Shown here: piece after piece, positions 17,945-28,183 of the stretch
Numbering within the stretch: position 1 is the first letter of the stretch
How the letters are laid out: each line of letters starts with the position of its first letter
NCBI GenBank assembly: GCA_014384545.1
Contig: JACNFQ010000053.1
Location: 1 to 55,163, forward strand
Source: a bacterium
GTDB lineage: Bacteria > UBP7 > UBA6624
Length of the DNA stretch: 55,163 nt
Direction of reading: 5' to 3'
Notes under the pieces: model-generated
Told to the model about the DNA's origin: nothing
The model's database searches: none
The model's input: only the letters and a program-made list of their open reading frames with translations
Translations under genes and position numbers: made by a program

Positions 17945-19171
17945 TTACGACACCCCATCTCCCCAACGTTTCGCTACATAGGTCTTAACGCGCTCCATGA
18001 AATCATCAACGAGTCCCTCCCCTTCCAAGAACCCCTCTTGTTCTCCATCCACATAGAGGGGAACTTTGGGGCTTTCCCCAGCCCCCGGCAGGCTCATGCC
18101 GATATCCGCAGCTTTGCTCTCTCCTGGACCATTTACGACACAGCCCATTACCGCCACGGCGAGTGTCTCGGAACCAGGATACGCTTGGGTCCATACTTCC
18201 CTTAACTTATCTAACCTTTCTTGAATCTCTGCTGCACTTCTACGAAAGAGGTCGGATGACGTTCTTCCACATCCTGGACACGCTGTTACAGACGGTCGGA
18301 AGGACCGAAGCGTTAGTCCCTGCAGAATCTCTTGGCAGAGACGAACCTCTGCTGTGCGGTCTCCATGAGGTTCGGGCGTTAGTGACGCTCTCACGGTATC
18401 CCCTATTCCCTCATCCAAGAGAATAGCCAGAGCCGAAGCAGTCGTTACGATGCCGCGAATGCCCATTCCAGCCTCTGTAAGTCCCAAGTGGAGGGGAAAT
18501 CCCGTTGCTTTTCCCAACCTCCGATAGACATCGACCATTTGGGGCAACCTAGAGACTTTACAGGACAGAATGATGCTCTCTTCTGGCAATCCCCAACCGA
18601 TCGCCACTTCGGCGCTTTGAGTGGCACTTTCTACCAACGCCTCTGTTTGGACATCTTCGGCAGAAAGAGGAACGGTTCGGTTGCCATTCTTGTCCATTCG
18701 TTCTGCAAATAGTTCCCTATCAAGCGACCCAGCATTAACACCAATCCGCACGGGCTTTCCAGCCTCTATTGCGATTTCAATAAAAGTGCGGAAGTTGGCA
18801 TCATGTCTTACACCAAGCCCCATATTTCCAGGATTAATGCGAAGCTTAGATAACGCTTGAACCAATGCGGGGTGCTTCCTTAGAAGAAGATGCCCATTGA
18901 AGTGAAAGTCCCCCACCAATGGGACGGGACAACCTGATGCTTCCATCCGCTTGACAATCTCTGGAACAGCTCTTGCTGCAGCACTATCATTAACAGTAAG
19001 CCTTACCAACTCGCTACCAGCCCGGGCTAAGCTAATCGCTTGTGCCGCTGTCTTCTCCACATCTGCCGTGGGTGTATCCGTCATGGACTGAATCACCACG
19101 GGGTGTTCTCCACCTATGGGCACACCACCCACAAGACAGACCGTGCTCTTCCTTCGCCTTGAAAGTCTCAT
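17945..19171 (-). CDS. ispG: 4-hydroxy-3-methylbut-2-en-1-yl diphosphate synthase
   Basis: 'VGGVPIGGEHPVVIQSMTDTPTADVEKT', 'ACPGCGRTSSDL', 'VAVMGCVVNGPGE' typical of IspG/GcpE. Confidence 0.96.
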   Translation of the reverse strand: MRLSRRRKSTVCLVGGVPIGGEHPVVIQSMTDTPTADVEKTAAQAISLARAGSELVRLTVNDSAAARAVPEIVKRMEASGCPVPLVGDFHFNGHLLLRKHPALVQALSKLRINPGNMGLGVRHDANFRTFIEIAIEAGKPVRIGVNAGSLDRELFAERMDKNGNRTVPLSAEDVQTEALVESATQSAEVAIGWGLPEESIILSCKVSRLPQMVDVYRRLGKATGFPLHLGLTEAGMGIRGIVTTASALAILLDEGIGDTVRASLTPEPHGDRTAEVRLCQEILQGLTLRSFRPSVTACPGCGRTSSDLFRRSAAEIQERLDKLREVWTQAYPGSETLAVAVMGCVVNGPGESKAADIGMSLPGAGESPKVPLYVDGEQEGFLEGEGLVDDFMERVKTYVAKRWGDGVS

Positions 19172-20244
19172 GAGGCAAATCTATCAGGACTGAAGGGGCA
19201 TTCCTTTCTTCGTATGCCGTCCCACCATGCCCCAAACATTGAAGCGACTTCGGGAGCTAACAGAATGCCGTTTCGAAAGAGTCCCGTAGCCCAAAAAAGC
19301 CCCTCTTCTTCTTCTCTTGCCCCAATGATTGGGCAATCATCAGGACTACCTGGCCTAAACCCACACCACGCCTCGCCAATCTTCGCTTGACATATCCCTG
19401 GCACCCACTGGGCAATACGGGCAATGCGTCGATGCAGAATCGAGCGATCAATCGTCTCGTCCCAACCTTTGTCCTCTACCATTGAGCCAATCCACAACGC
19501 CCCTTTGCCCTGTGGCACCATATAGGCCGACTCGCCATGGAGGGTGTGGGTGGGGGGGTTTTCTCCCAAGAGATGGAGTTCAATCAACTGACCCCGCATC
19601 GGTTTCACGGGTGGTACCCATCCTTGAGGACTTTTTAAGGACCAAGCACCTGTCGTCATCACCACCCGATTGGCTTGGAGGTGATCCCCCTTGCTGGTCG
19701 TTGCTGAAAAAGAGCCCTCCTTCCCTTGGAGAAGAACGACCTCTGACCCCTCCCTTATTACACATCCCTTAGCGATGAGTGCATCTCGCAATTGATAGAG
19801 AAGGTGGCGGGGATGGATGCGTCCTTCTTCACGGATGAATAATGCCTGGGGCACACGGAGCCAACCAAAGCTCTCACCTAAAGTTTGCTCTTTTATCCAT
19901 TCCCCCTTTAGCCCCACCTGAAGTAGGCTCTCTGCTCTCTCTGCTGTGTGCGCCTCCACAGGGTAAAGAACGCCTTCCATATGGAGCTCTGGGTCGCCCT
20001 TTGCACATTCTTGGAGCACACCAATCCAAGCAGGATACCTGCGAATCCCTGACCAACAAAGAGCGTTCAAAGAGGCGTCGGACCACGACATTCCTGCGGG
20101 GGAGAGTATGCCCGCACTCGCTTGACTAGCCCCTGCCCCACATGTATCCTTTTCTAGGAGGGTCACAGAAACCCCCTTAGAAAGGGCCTCTAATGCGACG
20201 GCCATACCCATGACACCACCACCCACCACCAAGAGATCGCTCAT
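19168..20244 (-). CDS. thiO: Glycine oxidase-like FAD-dependent oxidoreductase
   Basis: N-terminal Rossmann 'LLVVGGGVMGMAVALEAL', 'GCGAGASQASAGILSP'-type DAO family motif, 'WCGFRPGSPDDCPIIGA'. Confidence 0.8.
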   Translation of the reverse strand: MSDLLVVGGGVMGMAVALEALSKGVSVTLLEKDTCGAGASQASAGILSPAGMSWSDASLNALCWSGIRRYPAWIGVLQECAKGDPELHMEGVLYPVEAHTAERAESLLQVGLKGEWIKEQTLGESFGWLRVPQALFIREEGRIHPRHLLYQLRDALIAKGCVIREGSEVVLLQGKEGSFSATTSKGDHLQANRVVMTTGAWSLKSPQGWVPPVKPMRGQLIELHLLGENPPTHTLHGESAYMVPQGKGALWIGSMVEDKGWDETIDRSILHRRIARIAQWVPGICQAKIGEAWCGFRPGSPDDCPIIGAREEEEGLFWATGLFRNGILLAPEVASMFGAWWDGIRRKECPFSPDRFAS

Positions 20245-20287
20245 AGGGAGAATCCTAGAACTAGGATGACTCCCTTTGGAGGAGAAA

Positions 20288-21898
20288 ATGGAAAAAAGTA
20301 TTAGAGCTTATTTTGAGGATCTTGAATCGTTGGTTCGTCCCTTGCGTAAAGCGATTTCTTTGGGCTGGTGGGGCAAAGAGACAACAGGGGAAACCGTCTT
20401 TCAAGAGATTGTCCAGACTTTAGGTGAGCATTTGGAAAGTATCAATGCCGACCCCGAACGCTTTGGTCAAGTGAAGTCTTGGCACGAGAGAAGAGAGGAG
20501 ATTGGTGACCCCCTCTTGCGACGCATCGTAGAAGAATCTTACTTGGGTGCGGTTGGAAATCAAAAGACACCAGGAGAAATCAGCGAATCCCTAAAACTTT
20601 CAATCAAGATCTCCTCCACATTTGTAAGCCATCGCAGTGAAGTGGGTGGAAAGAAGATGAGCGACAACGACCTCTTGGAGATTCTGAAAGAGAGCAACGA
20701 CAATGACGAACGGCAAGAGGCATGGGAAGCATCCAAAACGATTGGTGTTGTCGTTAGGGATGATGTGATCGCCTTGGCGCACCTAAGGAATGGTTGGGCA
20801 CAACGGCTGGGGTTTAGAGATTACTACGCGATGCGCCTAGAAACCCAAGAAGTAGAAGAGTCTTTCCTATACCAGCTATTGGATGATCTAGCGGCACAAA
20901 CCAAAGTCCCTTTTCTTGCCCATAAAGCTACTGATGACGCCAAGCGCTCCCAACGGTTTGGCACGCCCATCAACGACCTCATGCCATGGCACTACGAAAA
21001 CCCCTTTTTCCAGGATGTACCTGTAGACCCTTCTTTGACCGACCCTTGGTTTAGAGAAAAGGATCTTGAAGCGCTTGCCCTAGAGACTTTCGACTCTGTC
21101 GGTTTGGATATTCGCCCCTCCCTTGAAAAGAGCGACCTTTACGAACGGGAAGGGAAAAACCAGCATGGCTTCTGTTTGTCTGTGGATGACTCCGTCCAAG
21201 ACACACGCGTCCTTTGCAACTTGCGCCCCAACACCCAATGGGCCGACACCATCCTTCATGAATATGGTCATGCCATATACAACCTATTATCTGTTGAGGA
21301 CCTTCCGTGGTTCTTACAGGGCCCCGCTCACACAAATAGCACCGAAGCGATTGCGATGATCTTTGGGAGGCAAGTGTTGAGGCCTGACTGGCTAACAGCG
21401 TTCTTAGGTGTATCTCATGAAGAGCTGGCTAGCAGTAAGAATGCACTTGCTGACGGACAGAATTACAAGATGTTGGCGTTTAGTAGGTGGATGCAAGTGA
21501 TGTGCCGATTTGAACGTGCACTCTATGCCGACCCCGATCAAGACCTGAATAAGGTCTGGTGGGATTTGAAGGAGAGATACCAAGGGCTAAACCGTCCTGA
21601 AGGGAGAGATGCTCCTGATTGGGCATCGAAAATTCATATTCCCAATTCGCCTGTCTATTACCACAACTACATGATTGGCGAGATGACCGCCAGCCAGTTG
21701 GAACATACGATCCACAAGGAATCGGGGAAGGGTCTCTTGAAGAACGAAGAGGCGGGCATTTTCTTAAGGAAGATGTTCTCATTAGGGAGCACTTTGCGAT
21801 GGGATACCCTCGTGGAAAGAATGACCGGAGCCCCCCTTTCCGCAAACGCTTGGGCAACAGACTTTGCCCACCCCCCTAAATCAAGCATGGAGAGCTAA
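20288..21898 (+). CDS. M3/M2-like zinc metallopeptidase
   Basis: Zn motif 'ILHEYGHAIYN' and downstream 'NSTEAIAMIFGR'; ATG at 20288 preceded by GGAGGAG. Confidence 0.8.
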   Translation: MEKSIRAYFEDLESLVRPLRKAISLGWWGKETTGETVFQEIVQTLGEHLESINADPERFGQVKSWHERREEIGDPLLRRIVEESYLGAVGNQKTPGEISESLKLSIKISSTFVSHRSEVGGKKMSDNDLLEILKESNDNDERQEAWEASKTIGVVVRDDVIALAHLRNGWAQRLGFRDYYAMRLETQEVEESFLYQLLDDLAAQTKVPFLAHKATDDAKRSQRFGTPINDLMPWHYENPFFQDVPVDPSLTDPWFREKDLEALALETFDSVGLDIRPSLEKSDLYEREGKNQHGFCLSVDDSVQDTRVLCNLRPNTQWADTILHEYGHAIYNLLSVEDLPWFLQGPAHTNSTEAIAMIFGRQVLRPDWLTAFLGVSHEELASSKNALADGQNYKMLAFSRWMQVMCRFERALYADPDQDLNKVWWDLKERYQGLNRPEGRDAPDWASKIHIPNSPVYYHNYMIGEMTASQLEHTIHKESGKGLLKNEEAGIFLRKMFSLGSTLRWDTLVERMTGAPLSANAWATDFAHPPKSSMES

Positions 21899-21968
21899 GA
21901 CCCCCAGCCCTTAGAGATAATCGGTGCCGGTGTTGTCCTTTGGACTGGTTAAGTGATGCTACCGAGGG

Positions 21969-22952
21969 CTAAAGGTCTTTGGCGGGAATAGGGGGGGCAT
22001 CTTCAATAAGAAGTTCCGTCTTATCTTCCCAAGGTGACCAATCCCCTTTCAAAACGAAGAAAGAGACCACAGCCAAGGGGATCCACAATGCCAAACCGAA
22101 GGGTGTTGCCATACCCGACTCTGGATTAGCTAAGTAGAGACCAGTGGGCGCAAGATGAGAACCCAATGACGCACCCACCAATCCCGTTGCCCAAATGCTA
22201 CCCCACCTTAGAAAGACCCAACTCCCAATAATAGCTAGAAAGATGGTCTGAATGCCCGAACCCAAAGCAACTTCTTCTACACTATGTCCCATAAACTGGG
22301 CTTCAGGGGCAACCATCACCATAAAAGATGCTGCCACACCAGCCAGCACGCCCACAGCAATCGCCGCTTTGCGCCGACCCACTCGCACAGCCATTCTGGG
22401 CAAGAAATAGGCATACCATCCATAGGTAGACCCTATCGCCAAGAACATCCCAATGAATGGACCGACAGCCATCGTGATCCACTGTGCCCCCGCGGTTGTA
22501 CCCACTTGTTTCTCAATGAAGCCAGGAGGCAGATCTGAAAGACTGACACCTTGGGCGGCCATTGCCGCCTTCAATGCAATGGTCATTTCAGCTTTCCACG
22601 CGGTCATCTCCAAATCAATCTCGGCCCAGCCAAAGAGGGCTGTAAAGGCAAAAGCGAGCCAAGCGATACCGATTCCCCCCAAGAACAGACCCCAAAAGAC
22701 CTTACCGGGCATCCACTTGAACCCAGCACCACCAAAGCCCTCTTTTCCTACAAGCCTTGCTATTACAGCCGCTATTGCGGGGAGAAAACTCAATCCCACC
22801 ACCAAGAAACCTGCCATGGGATTTGCAGAATCACCAGAAGCGACACCTTGGGATTTCATTTGGAAGACCAACCACAGGGGGAGAATGAAGGCGACCGCCA
22901 AATAGACAACCAAACCAAGAGGGAGACTGTTTTTCTTATTCATACTTCCCAT
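21969..22952 (-). CDS. CPBP-like (Rce1/CAAX family) multi-TM protein lacking canonical catalytic motif
   Basis: Topology and 'STYGWYAYFLPRM...WGSIWATGLVGASLGSHL' resemble CPBP motifs, but the EExxxR motif is absent. Confidence 0.5.
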   Translation of the reverse strand: MGSMNKKNSLPLGLVVYLAVAFILPLWLVFQMKSQGVASGDSANPMAGFLVVGLSFLPAIAAVIARLVGKEGFGGAGFKWMPGKVFWGLFLGGIGIAWLAFAFTALFGWAEIDLEMTAWKAEMTIALKAAMAAQGVSLSDLPPGFIEKQVGTTAGAQWITMAVGPFIGMFLAIGSTYGWYAYFLPRMAVRVGRRKAAIAVGVLAGVAASFMVMVAPEAQFMGHSVEEVALGSGIQTIFLAIIGSWVFLRWGSIWATGLVGASLGSHLAPTGLYLANPESGMATPFGLALWIPLAVVSFFVLKGDWSPWEDKTELLIEDAPPIPAKDL

Positions 22953-22990
22953 TTTACGCTCCTTTTTCCAATCGGCATGAGTTTCGTCAG

Positions 22991-23983
22991 TTACATAGAG
23001 CGCAATCTCTCAATACGCTTCTCCATAGGGGGGTGGGTCTCAAAGAGACCAAGAAAACCCTCTTGATATTCCCGTAGAGGATTCCATATCCAAAGATGGG
23101 CATTCCCCATCTTCGCAACCTCTAGGGGCTCGGTGTCGGTGGAAATCTTCTCCAAGGCACTCCATAGACCTTCGGGGTTTCGAGTAATCGCTACTGCTGT
23201 CGCATCCGCCAAGAACTCCCTCTTGCGTGATACGGCGAACCGCACCAGTTGCGCCGCTAAGGGGGCAATGATCGCAACGAGAAGCATCAAGACGAGAATC
23301 GCGGCACCCCCCTCGCCCCTTCTGCGTCGGCTTCCACCATACCGCATTGAACGCCACATCACCTCCGAAAGTGAGAGTATCGTCCCTACCAGTGCAGAAA
23401 CCAAGACCATCAACGCACTATCTCCATTCTCGATATGGGCAAGCTCATGTGCCAAAACACCCTCTAATTCATATCGGTCCAGCTGTTCTAGGAGTCCAGT
23501 CGTAACGACTATCGCCGCTTTCTCACCCTTTGAAACAGCAAATGCATTCGGTGCCCCATCATCCACCACACGAATCTCTATATCCTCCCCTCGCCCTACA
23601 GCCAACATCAGTGCCGAAACCAACGGTCTAACGCGCCTGTTCTCTTCGGGACGGGGATGTCGTGCTCGTGCTGCGGCTAGCACAGCTGGCATGCCCCATA
23701 ACGAAGAGCCCCCCCAACTCAAAAGCCCCCATCCCACACCCACCAAAAGACCGACTACCAAGTCCTCTAGAAAGAAGAACCCGAATGCGGCACCTATGCC
23801 CCCCAAAAGGACAAGAAGAAAGAGGACCAAGCCCACCGTCTTACGACGGTTTGACTTCTGTTCATCAGAAAAAAGCCGGCGCATCCGGGGGACAGAAGGA
23901 CCAGGAATCTCCTCCTTAATTCGTGCTCCAAGTGGCAGAGCATTTGGGGGGTCCCAATCTGGAGTGGGGTCTTTGTATACCAA
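22991..23983 (-). CDS. htpX: HtpX-like M48 zinc metalloprotease
   Basis: 'LEGVLAHELAHIENGDSALM' M48 motif and flanking TM segments. Confidence 0.9.
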   Translation of the reverse strand: MVYKDPTPDWDPPNALPLGARIKEEIPGPSVPRMRRLFSDEQKSNRRKTVGLVLFLLVLLGGIGAAFGFFFLEDLVVGLLVGVGWGLLSWGGSSLWGMPAVLAAARARHPRPEENRRVRPLVSALMLAVGRGEDIEIRVVDDGAPNAFAVSKGEKAAIVVTTGLLEQLDRYELEGVLAHELAHIENGDSALMVLVSALVGTILSLSEVMWRSMRYGGSRRRRGEGGAAILVLMLLVAIIAPLAAQLVRFAVSRKREFLADATAVAITRNPEGLWSALEKISTDTEPLEVAKMGNAHLWIWNPLREYQEGFLGLFETHPPMEKRIERLRSM

Positions 23984-23995
23984 GAATACCCTTCG

Positions 23996-24538
23996 TTAGA
24001 AAGAGACCGAAGGGGCGTCGTGGGCGGCACAATCATCGGGAATATCAAAGAGATCCGCTGCACCAAACCCCGATGCAGCGAATGACCAAGGGAACATCAA
24101 GCGGAGGGCGTTGTACTTGGTCACGACGTCGTTGTGGTGTTGCCTCGCATAGGCGATTCGGTTTTCGGTATTGGACAACTCTTCAGTAAGTTGTCGGAAG
24201 TTCGCATCTGCTTTCAACTCTGGATACGCCTCGGACAGGGCAAAGATACGTCCCAATGCAGCGCCTAACATGCCCTCGGCTAAGCCTTGCTCTTGAGGGT
24301 TTCCCGCAGCAACGGCTTGGTTGCGTGCCTGAATCACTGCCTCTAAGGTCTCCCTTTCATGGTTCTTATACCCCTTGACCGTTTCCACCAAGTTGGGAAT
24401 CAGGTCGTAGCGACGCTTCAGTTGGACTTCAACCTGAGACCAAGCATTCGCTATAGACGCCGAGAGTTTTACGAAACCGTTTCTAGCTGAAATGAACCAA
24501 ATCCCACCAGCCACCAAGACACCCAAAACATAGAACAT
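23996..24538 (-). CDS. lemA: LemA family protein
   Basis: 'ANAWSQVEVQLKRRYDLIPNLVETVKGYKNHERETLEAVIQARNQA' is the LemA signature. Confidence 0.95.
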   Translation of the reverse strand: MFYVLGVLVAGGIWFISARNGFVKLSASIANAWSQVEVQLKRRYDLIPNLVETVKGYKNHERETLEAVIQARNQAVAAGNPQEQGLAEGMLGAALGRIFALSEAYPELKADANFRQLTEELSNTENRIAYARQHHNDVVTKYNALRLMFPWSFAASGFGAADLFDIPDDCAAHDAPSVSF

Positions 24539-24579
24539 ATAGATTCCTCCTATCCCTTATTTTACGCAAGAGAGAGAGA

Positions 24580-25800
24580 CTAGGTGATTCGATAGACCCA
24601 TTCCTCGATGTGATCACACGGTTGACAATGGTATTCAGCGACGCGAATAGGTCGACCCAAAGGGCCCGTTAGGTCGTGTAGTGTTCGCAATCCCATGACC
24701 CTTGTGCAATGGCAAGGGGGTCGCTTCTGGCTTGCACGCTCTTCTACTTCCGGGGCAGGACATGATGGTGCTGATGTGAAATAGCCATCGTAGGGAATCA
24801 GAAGGCGGTTAAATGAGTGGACAAAGCGTTGAGCCCACAATGAAGCATCGTAGCGATCTTCAACCCGAATAGAACGGGGGATGTCTCGTGGCAGGTCGCC
24901 ACCACCACCCAGCCACTCCTTTCGTGCATCTGCCATCGCCACCAAGACTTTGGGATGCTCCCATGCGTATTTTCTGAGAGCGCTTCGGGCAATGAAATTG
25001 TATTGGTGTCCTACCTGCCCATACTGTGCAAGATACGAGAATAGCGGTCGTGCCAACAAAGAGGCTCCCCACGCCTCACGCGTGGACTTGATCTCTAACC
25101 CCAACGGATTTCCTTCGTGGCGGACATCACTAGCCAACCACCCGATTTCGTGGCGTCCCACACCAGCCTCAACCAAGACATCAGGTGCCCCCTTGTATCC
25201 TGTTATCTCCTTCGAAATATCCCCTGCACGCCACCAACGACGGGGGCTAGGCTGCCAAGCCCTCTCTATCTCTACCCCCGTAAACCGAGCCAAATGCAAT
25301 GCTCCCAAGATAGAGATTGAACGGGGACGCTCTGAAAACTCAGTATCAATGAAATCCTCAAGAATCTGTTCGGTAGATAGAACCCCCTTGTAATCATCAA
25401 TCGGTGTTTGATACTCCACATAGGCGACCTTGGCTAAAACATCATCTGTAACGACCGCAAATCCAAAGTGTTGGGCAACGGCAAAAACAGTCGCTTCCCC
25501 TAAATCAAGGGCCTTTGTACGCAAGAGCCGAAAGAGCGATGTCGCTTCGGGATCGACTTTCCTGAAGTTAATGATCTCCAAGCCCGCCCCCACCAGCGCG
25601 TCTTTCTGCTTCCTGCTCCTAATCTCATTCCCAACGCTCTTCGTTGTAACCGTACGCAATCCCGCTTTCTGAAGAGCTGTCAAAACAGAAAGATGCCCCC
25701 CCTTTTCTAGCTTGATCAACACATCGGCATCAAAGACTAAGGTGCTATTTCCCCGCTTGTGAACCCGATCAAAAACCGAAGCAACACCCTGTTCAATCAT
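24580..25800 (-). CDS. Multidomain protein: N-terminal PIN-like domain, PD-(D/E)XK-like central region, Cys-rich C-terminus; unknown function
   Basis: 'LVFDADVLIKLEKGGHL...LDLGEATVFAVAQHFGFAVVTDDVLAK' (PIN-like acidic pattern); 'GAPDVLVE...NPLGLEIKST' (D...ExK-like); 'CHC...CQPC' tail. Confidence 0.5.
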   Translation of the reverse strand: MIEQGVASVFDRVHKRGNSTLVFDADVLIKLEKGGHLSVLTALQKAGLRTVTTKSVGNEIRSRKQKDALVGAGLEIINFRKVDPEATSLFRLLRTKALDLGEATVFAVAQHFGFAVVTDDVLAKVAYVEYQTPIDDYKGVLSTEQILEDFIDTEFSERPRSISILGALHLARFTGVEIERAWQPSPRRWWRAGDISKEITGYKGAPDVLVEAGVGRHEIGWLASDVRHEGNPLGLEIKSTREAWGASLLARPLFSYLAQYGQVGHQYNFIARSALRKYAWEHPKVLVAMADARKEWLGGGGDLPRDIPRSIRVEDRYDASLWAQRFVHSFNRLLIPYDGYFTSAPSCPAPEVEERASQKRPPCHCTRVMGLRTLHDLTGPLGRPIRVAEYHCQPCDHIEEWVYRIT

Positions 25801-25803
25801 CGG

Positions 25804-26601
25804 CTAGAGACTCGTTACATCCCGCCGAATACGGTTTATTGATACCGCCTTGCTGGTCTCACTATCTACTGTAATCAACGCTCCTTGAAATGTGGCAGAA
25901 CCCACTCTGGGTGTGGAAAACCGAGTGCCAATACCTTTCCGAAAACGCTCGACACTGATCTCGGGGACAACCCCAATGACAGAATCAAGCGCCCCGGTCA
26001 TTCCTATATCCGAAATACCGGCTAGCCCCTTCGGAAAAATGCGTTCATCTGCTGTCGCAACATGGGTATGTGTCCCCCAACACGCTGTGGCATTTCCATC
26101 AAGGAACCACTGCATCGCCTGTTTTTCGCTCGTTGCCTCTGCGTGGAACTCCACCAAGAGAATCTCCCCCTCTCTCTTTTCCTCCAGGATTCCCTCTATG
26201 CACGCAAAAGGATTGTCCGTTCCTTCTCTCATAAATACCCTACCCTGAAGAACGACCAATCGGATAGGGCGCCCCTTGACAACTTCCGTCCAAACTCCTT
26301 GTCCGGGGGCTCCCATTGGATAGTTTGCTGGACGAACCAAAGGTTCTGTTGCATTGCTCATCACACGGCGAATAGATCCTTGGTCTAGCCAATGATCCCC
26401 TAGTGTCACGATATCTGCACCCGAATCTTTCAAATCAAAGTAGTTGGGCTCACTCAACCCAAATCCACCACTCGCGTTCTCGCCATTGACAATCACCAAA
26501 TCTGCTTTATGCTCTTCGCGTACCCGAAAAAGCTCCCGCTGGATCATTCGGCGACCCAACCTCCCCATCACATCTCCCACAACTAAGATGCGGATGGTCA
26601 C
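25804..26601 (-). CDS. ymdB: YmdB-family metallophosphoesterase
   Basis: 'ILVVGDVMGRLGRRMI...DLVIVNGENASGGFGL...LGDHWLDQ...CWGTHTHVATADERI'; directly downstream of rny. Confidence 0.93.
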   Translation of the reverse strand: MTIRILVVGDVMGRLGRRMIQRELFRVREEHKADLVIVNGENASGGFGLSEPNYFDLKDSGADIVTLGDHWLDQGSIRRVMSNATEPLVRPANYPMGAPGQGVWTEVVKGRPIRLVVLQGRVFMREGTDNPFACIEGILEEKREGEILLVEFHAEATSEKQAMQWFLDGNATACWGTHTHVATADERIFPKGLAGISDIGMTGALDSVIGVVPEISVERFRKGIGTRFSTPRVGSATFQGALITVDSETSKAVSINRIRRDVTSL

Positions 26602-28169
26602 AAGGTAACCCGACCCCGCCGCTCCCGAATCACTGTAATCGTCAAAGAACCAGGTATCTCTAGTTCCTCTCGAATCCGCCGACCAATCCTCTCTGCCAAT
26701 ACGGTGGGATCACGATCCCCCGACCTGTCGGGGTCAAGAACGACCCTCACTTCTCGCCCAGCACTGACAGCATAAACGGATGCCACACCCTCTTCTTCCA
26801 TCCCCAGAGCCTCTATCGCTTCCAACCTCTCCATATGTTCTTCCGTATTCTCGCGCCTTGCTCCTGGACGGGCCGACGAAAGAGCATCTACTAACCCCAC
26901 CAAGGCTGCTTCAGCATTCTCGGGAGCAACCTCACCGTGGTGGCATGCCACCCCATTCGCCACAGGGGCAGACTCTCCCCTTTCCAGAAGGAATCTTGCT
27001 CCTGCTTCCGCATGGGGAATCCCAGCACCAGCATCAGGTAGTGCTTTCCCGATATCGTGAAGAAACGCCATCCTAGAGAGAAGGGCACTATCTAACCCGA
27101 TCGTACGGGCTAAGAGATTAGCGATGCGGGCACACTCGACACTGTGGAGCAAGAGGTTTTGCCCCATACTGGACCGAAAACCCATATGCCCCATCATCCT
27201 CTCCACTTCGCGATGGAGCCCCTCCACCCCAGCTTCTTGAGCAGCTCTAGCTCCCCTTTCTCGAGCTTCCTCCTCTATCCCTTCCTCGGCCCGCTCAATC
27301 TCGGCTTCGATAGCGGGAGGATGAATACGACCATCAGCAATCAACTGCTCCAACGCTCTTTTTGCGATCGCTCTTCGTAAACCGTCGTGGGAAGCGATGA
27401 CGATCTGGAGTGATTCATCAATGATGAGGTCCACGCCCGCTCGCTCTTGAAACGACTTTACATTCCTACCGCCCTTCCCAATGATGCGCCCCTTCCACGA
27501 CTCTTCAGGTATCTTGATAAGGTCTGTAAAGTCCTCAGCCAACAGAGCAGGGATTTCCACACGTTGAATCGCTTCAAGTAAGAGGTCTCGGGCTCTTGCC
27601 TCTGCCGTTCTCTCTGCCATAGCTTCCCCTTCTTTAGCCAACCGCCTTAGAGCCTCGCGGCTCGCTCTGCGGGCATGGTCAACTACGAAGTCGCGTGCCT
27701 CATCTGCTGATAGCCCTGCCAACGCTTCAACCCGACCAGCCAACTCCTCTTCTTCCTTCAAGTGCCTCTTCTCTTGGTTCTCTAGCCTCTTTTTCCACGC
27801 CTCCATCTCTGCCCTCTCTTTCTCGGCAGTTGCCCTCGCTATGCGTCGTTCCTTCTCTCGTCGGGTTTCCTCATTTCTGTTCTGTTCTAGAAGTTGTTTG
27901 GCAACACCCCTTTCTTCAGCGGCAGCTAAGCGAGCCTGTTCAGCACCCTCTCTCTCTGCTCTGGCTTCTTTCTTGATGGCGGTGATTTGAGACTTCGCTT
28001 CAAGGATTTCTGCAGCACGCTCATCTACCCGCTCTTTCTTGCTTTTTGCTAGGATAAGTGCACCCACCACACCAGCCCCAAGTGCACCCACAAGAATGCC
28101 TGTCCAAAATAATGTCACATTCGTTCTCCCTGTCAGTCGCCAAGGCGACCGTTTAGTGGGGTACCCCAA
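26598..28169 (-). CDS. rny: Ribonuclease Y
   Basis: N-terminal TM and coiled coil, KH 'GRIIGKGGRNVKSFQERAGVDLIID', HD 'AFLHDIGKALPD...HAEAGARFL'. Confidence 0.95.
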   Translation of the reverse strand: MGYPTKRSPWRLTGRTNVTLFWTGILVGALGAGVVGALILAKSKKERVDERAAEILEAKSQITAIKKEARAEREGAEQARLAAAEERGVAKQLLEQNRNEETRREKERRIARATAEKERAEMEAWKKRLENQEKRHLKEEEELAGRVEALAGLSADEARDFVVDHARRASREALRRLAKEGEAMAERTAEARARDLLLEAIQRVEIPALLAEDFTDLIKIPEESWKGRIIGKGGRNVKSFQERAGVDLIIDESLQIVIASHDGLRRAIAKRALEQLIADGRIHPPAIEAEIERAEEGIEEEARERGARAAQEAGVEGLHREVERMMGHMGFRSSMGQNLLLHSVECARIANLLARTIGLDSALLSRMAFLHDIGKALPDAGAGIPHAEAGARFLLERGESAPVANGVACHHGEVAPENAEAALVGLVDALSSARPGARRENTEEHMERLEAIEALGMEEEGVASVYAVSAGREVRVVLDPDRSGDRDPTVLAERIGRRIREELEIPGSLTITVIRERRGRVTL

Positions 28170-28183
28170 AGGGGATACTAACT

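Noticed and set aside
26720-26745. Hairpin CCCCCGACCTGTCGGGG resembling the recA-leader repeat
   Set aside because: Lies inside the rny coding sequence and matches only the GC-rich core; not evidence of a repeat copy.
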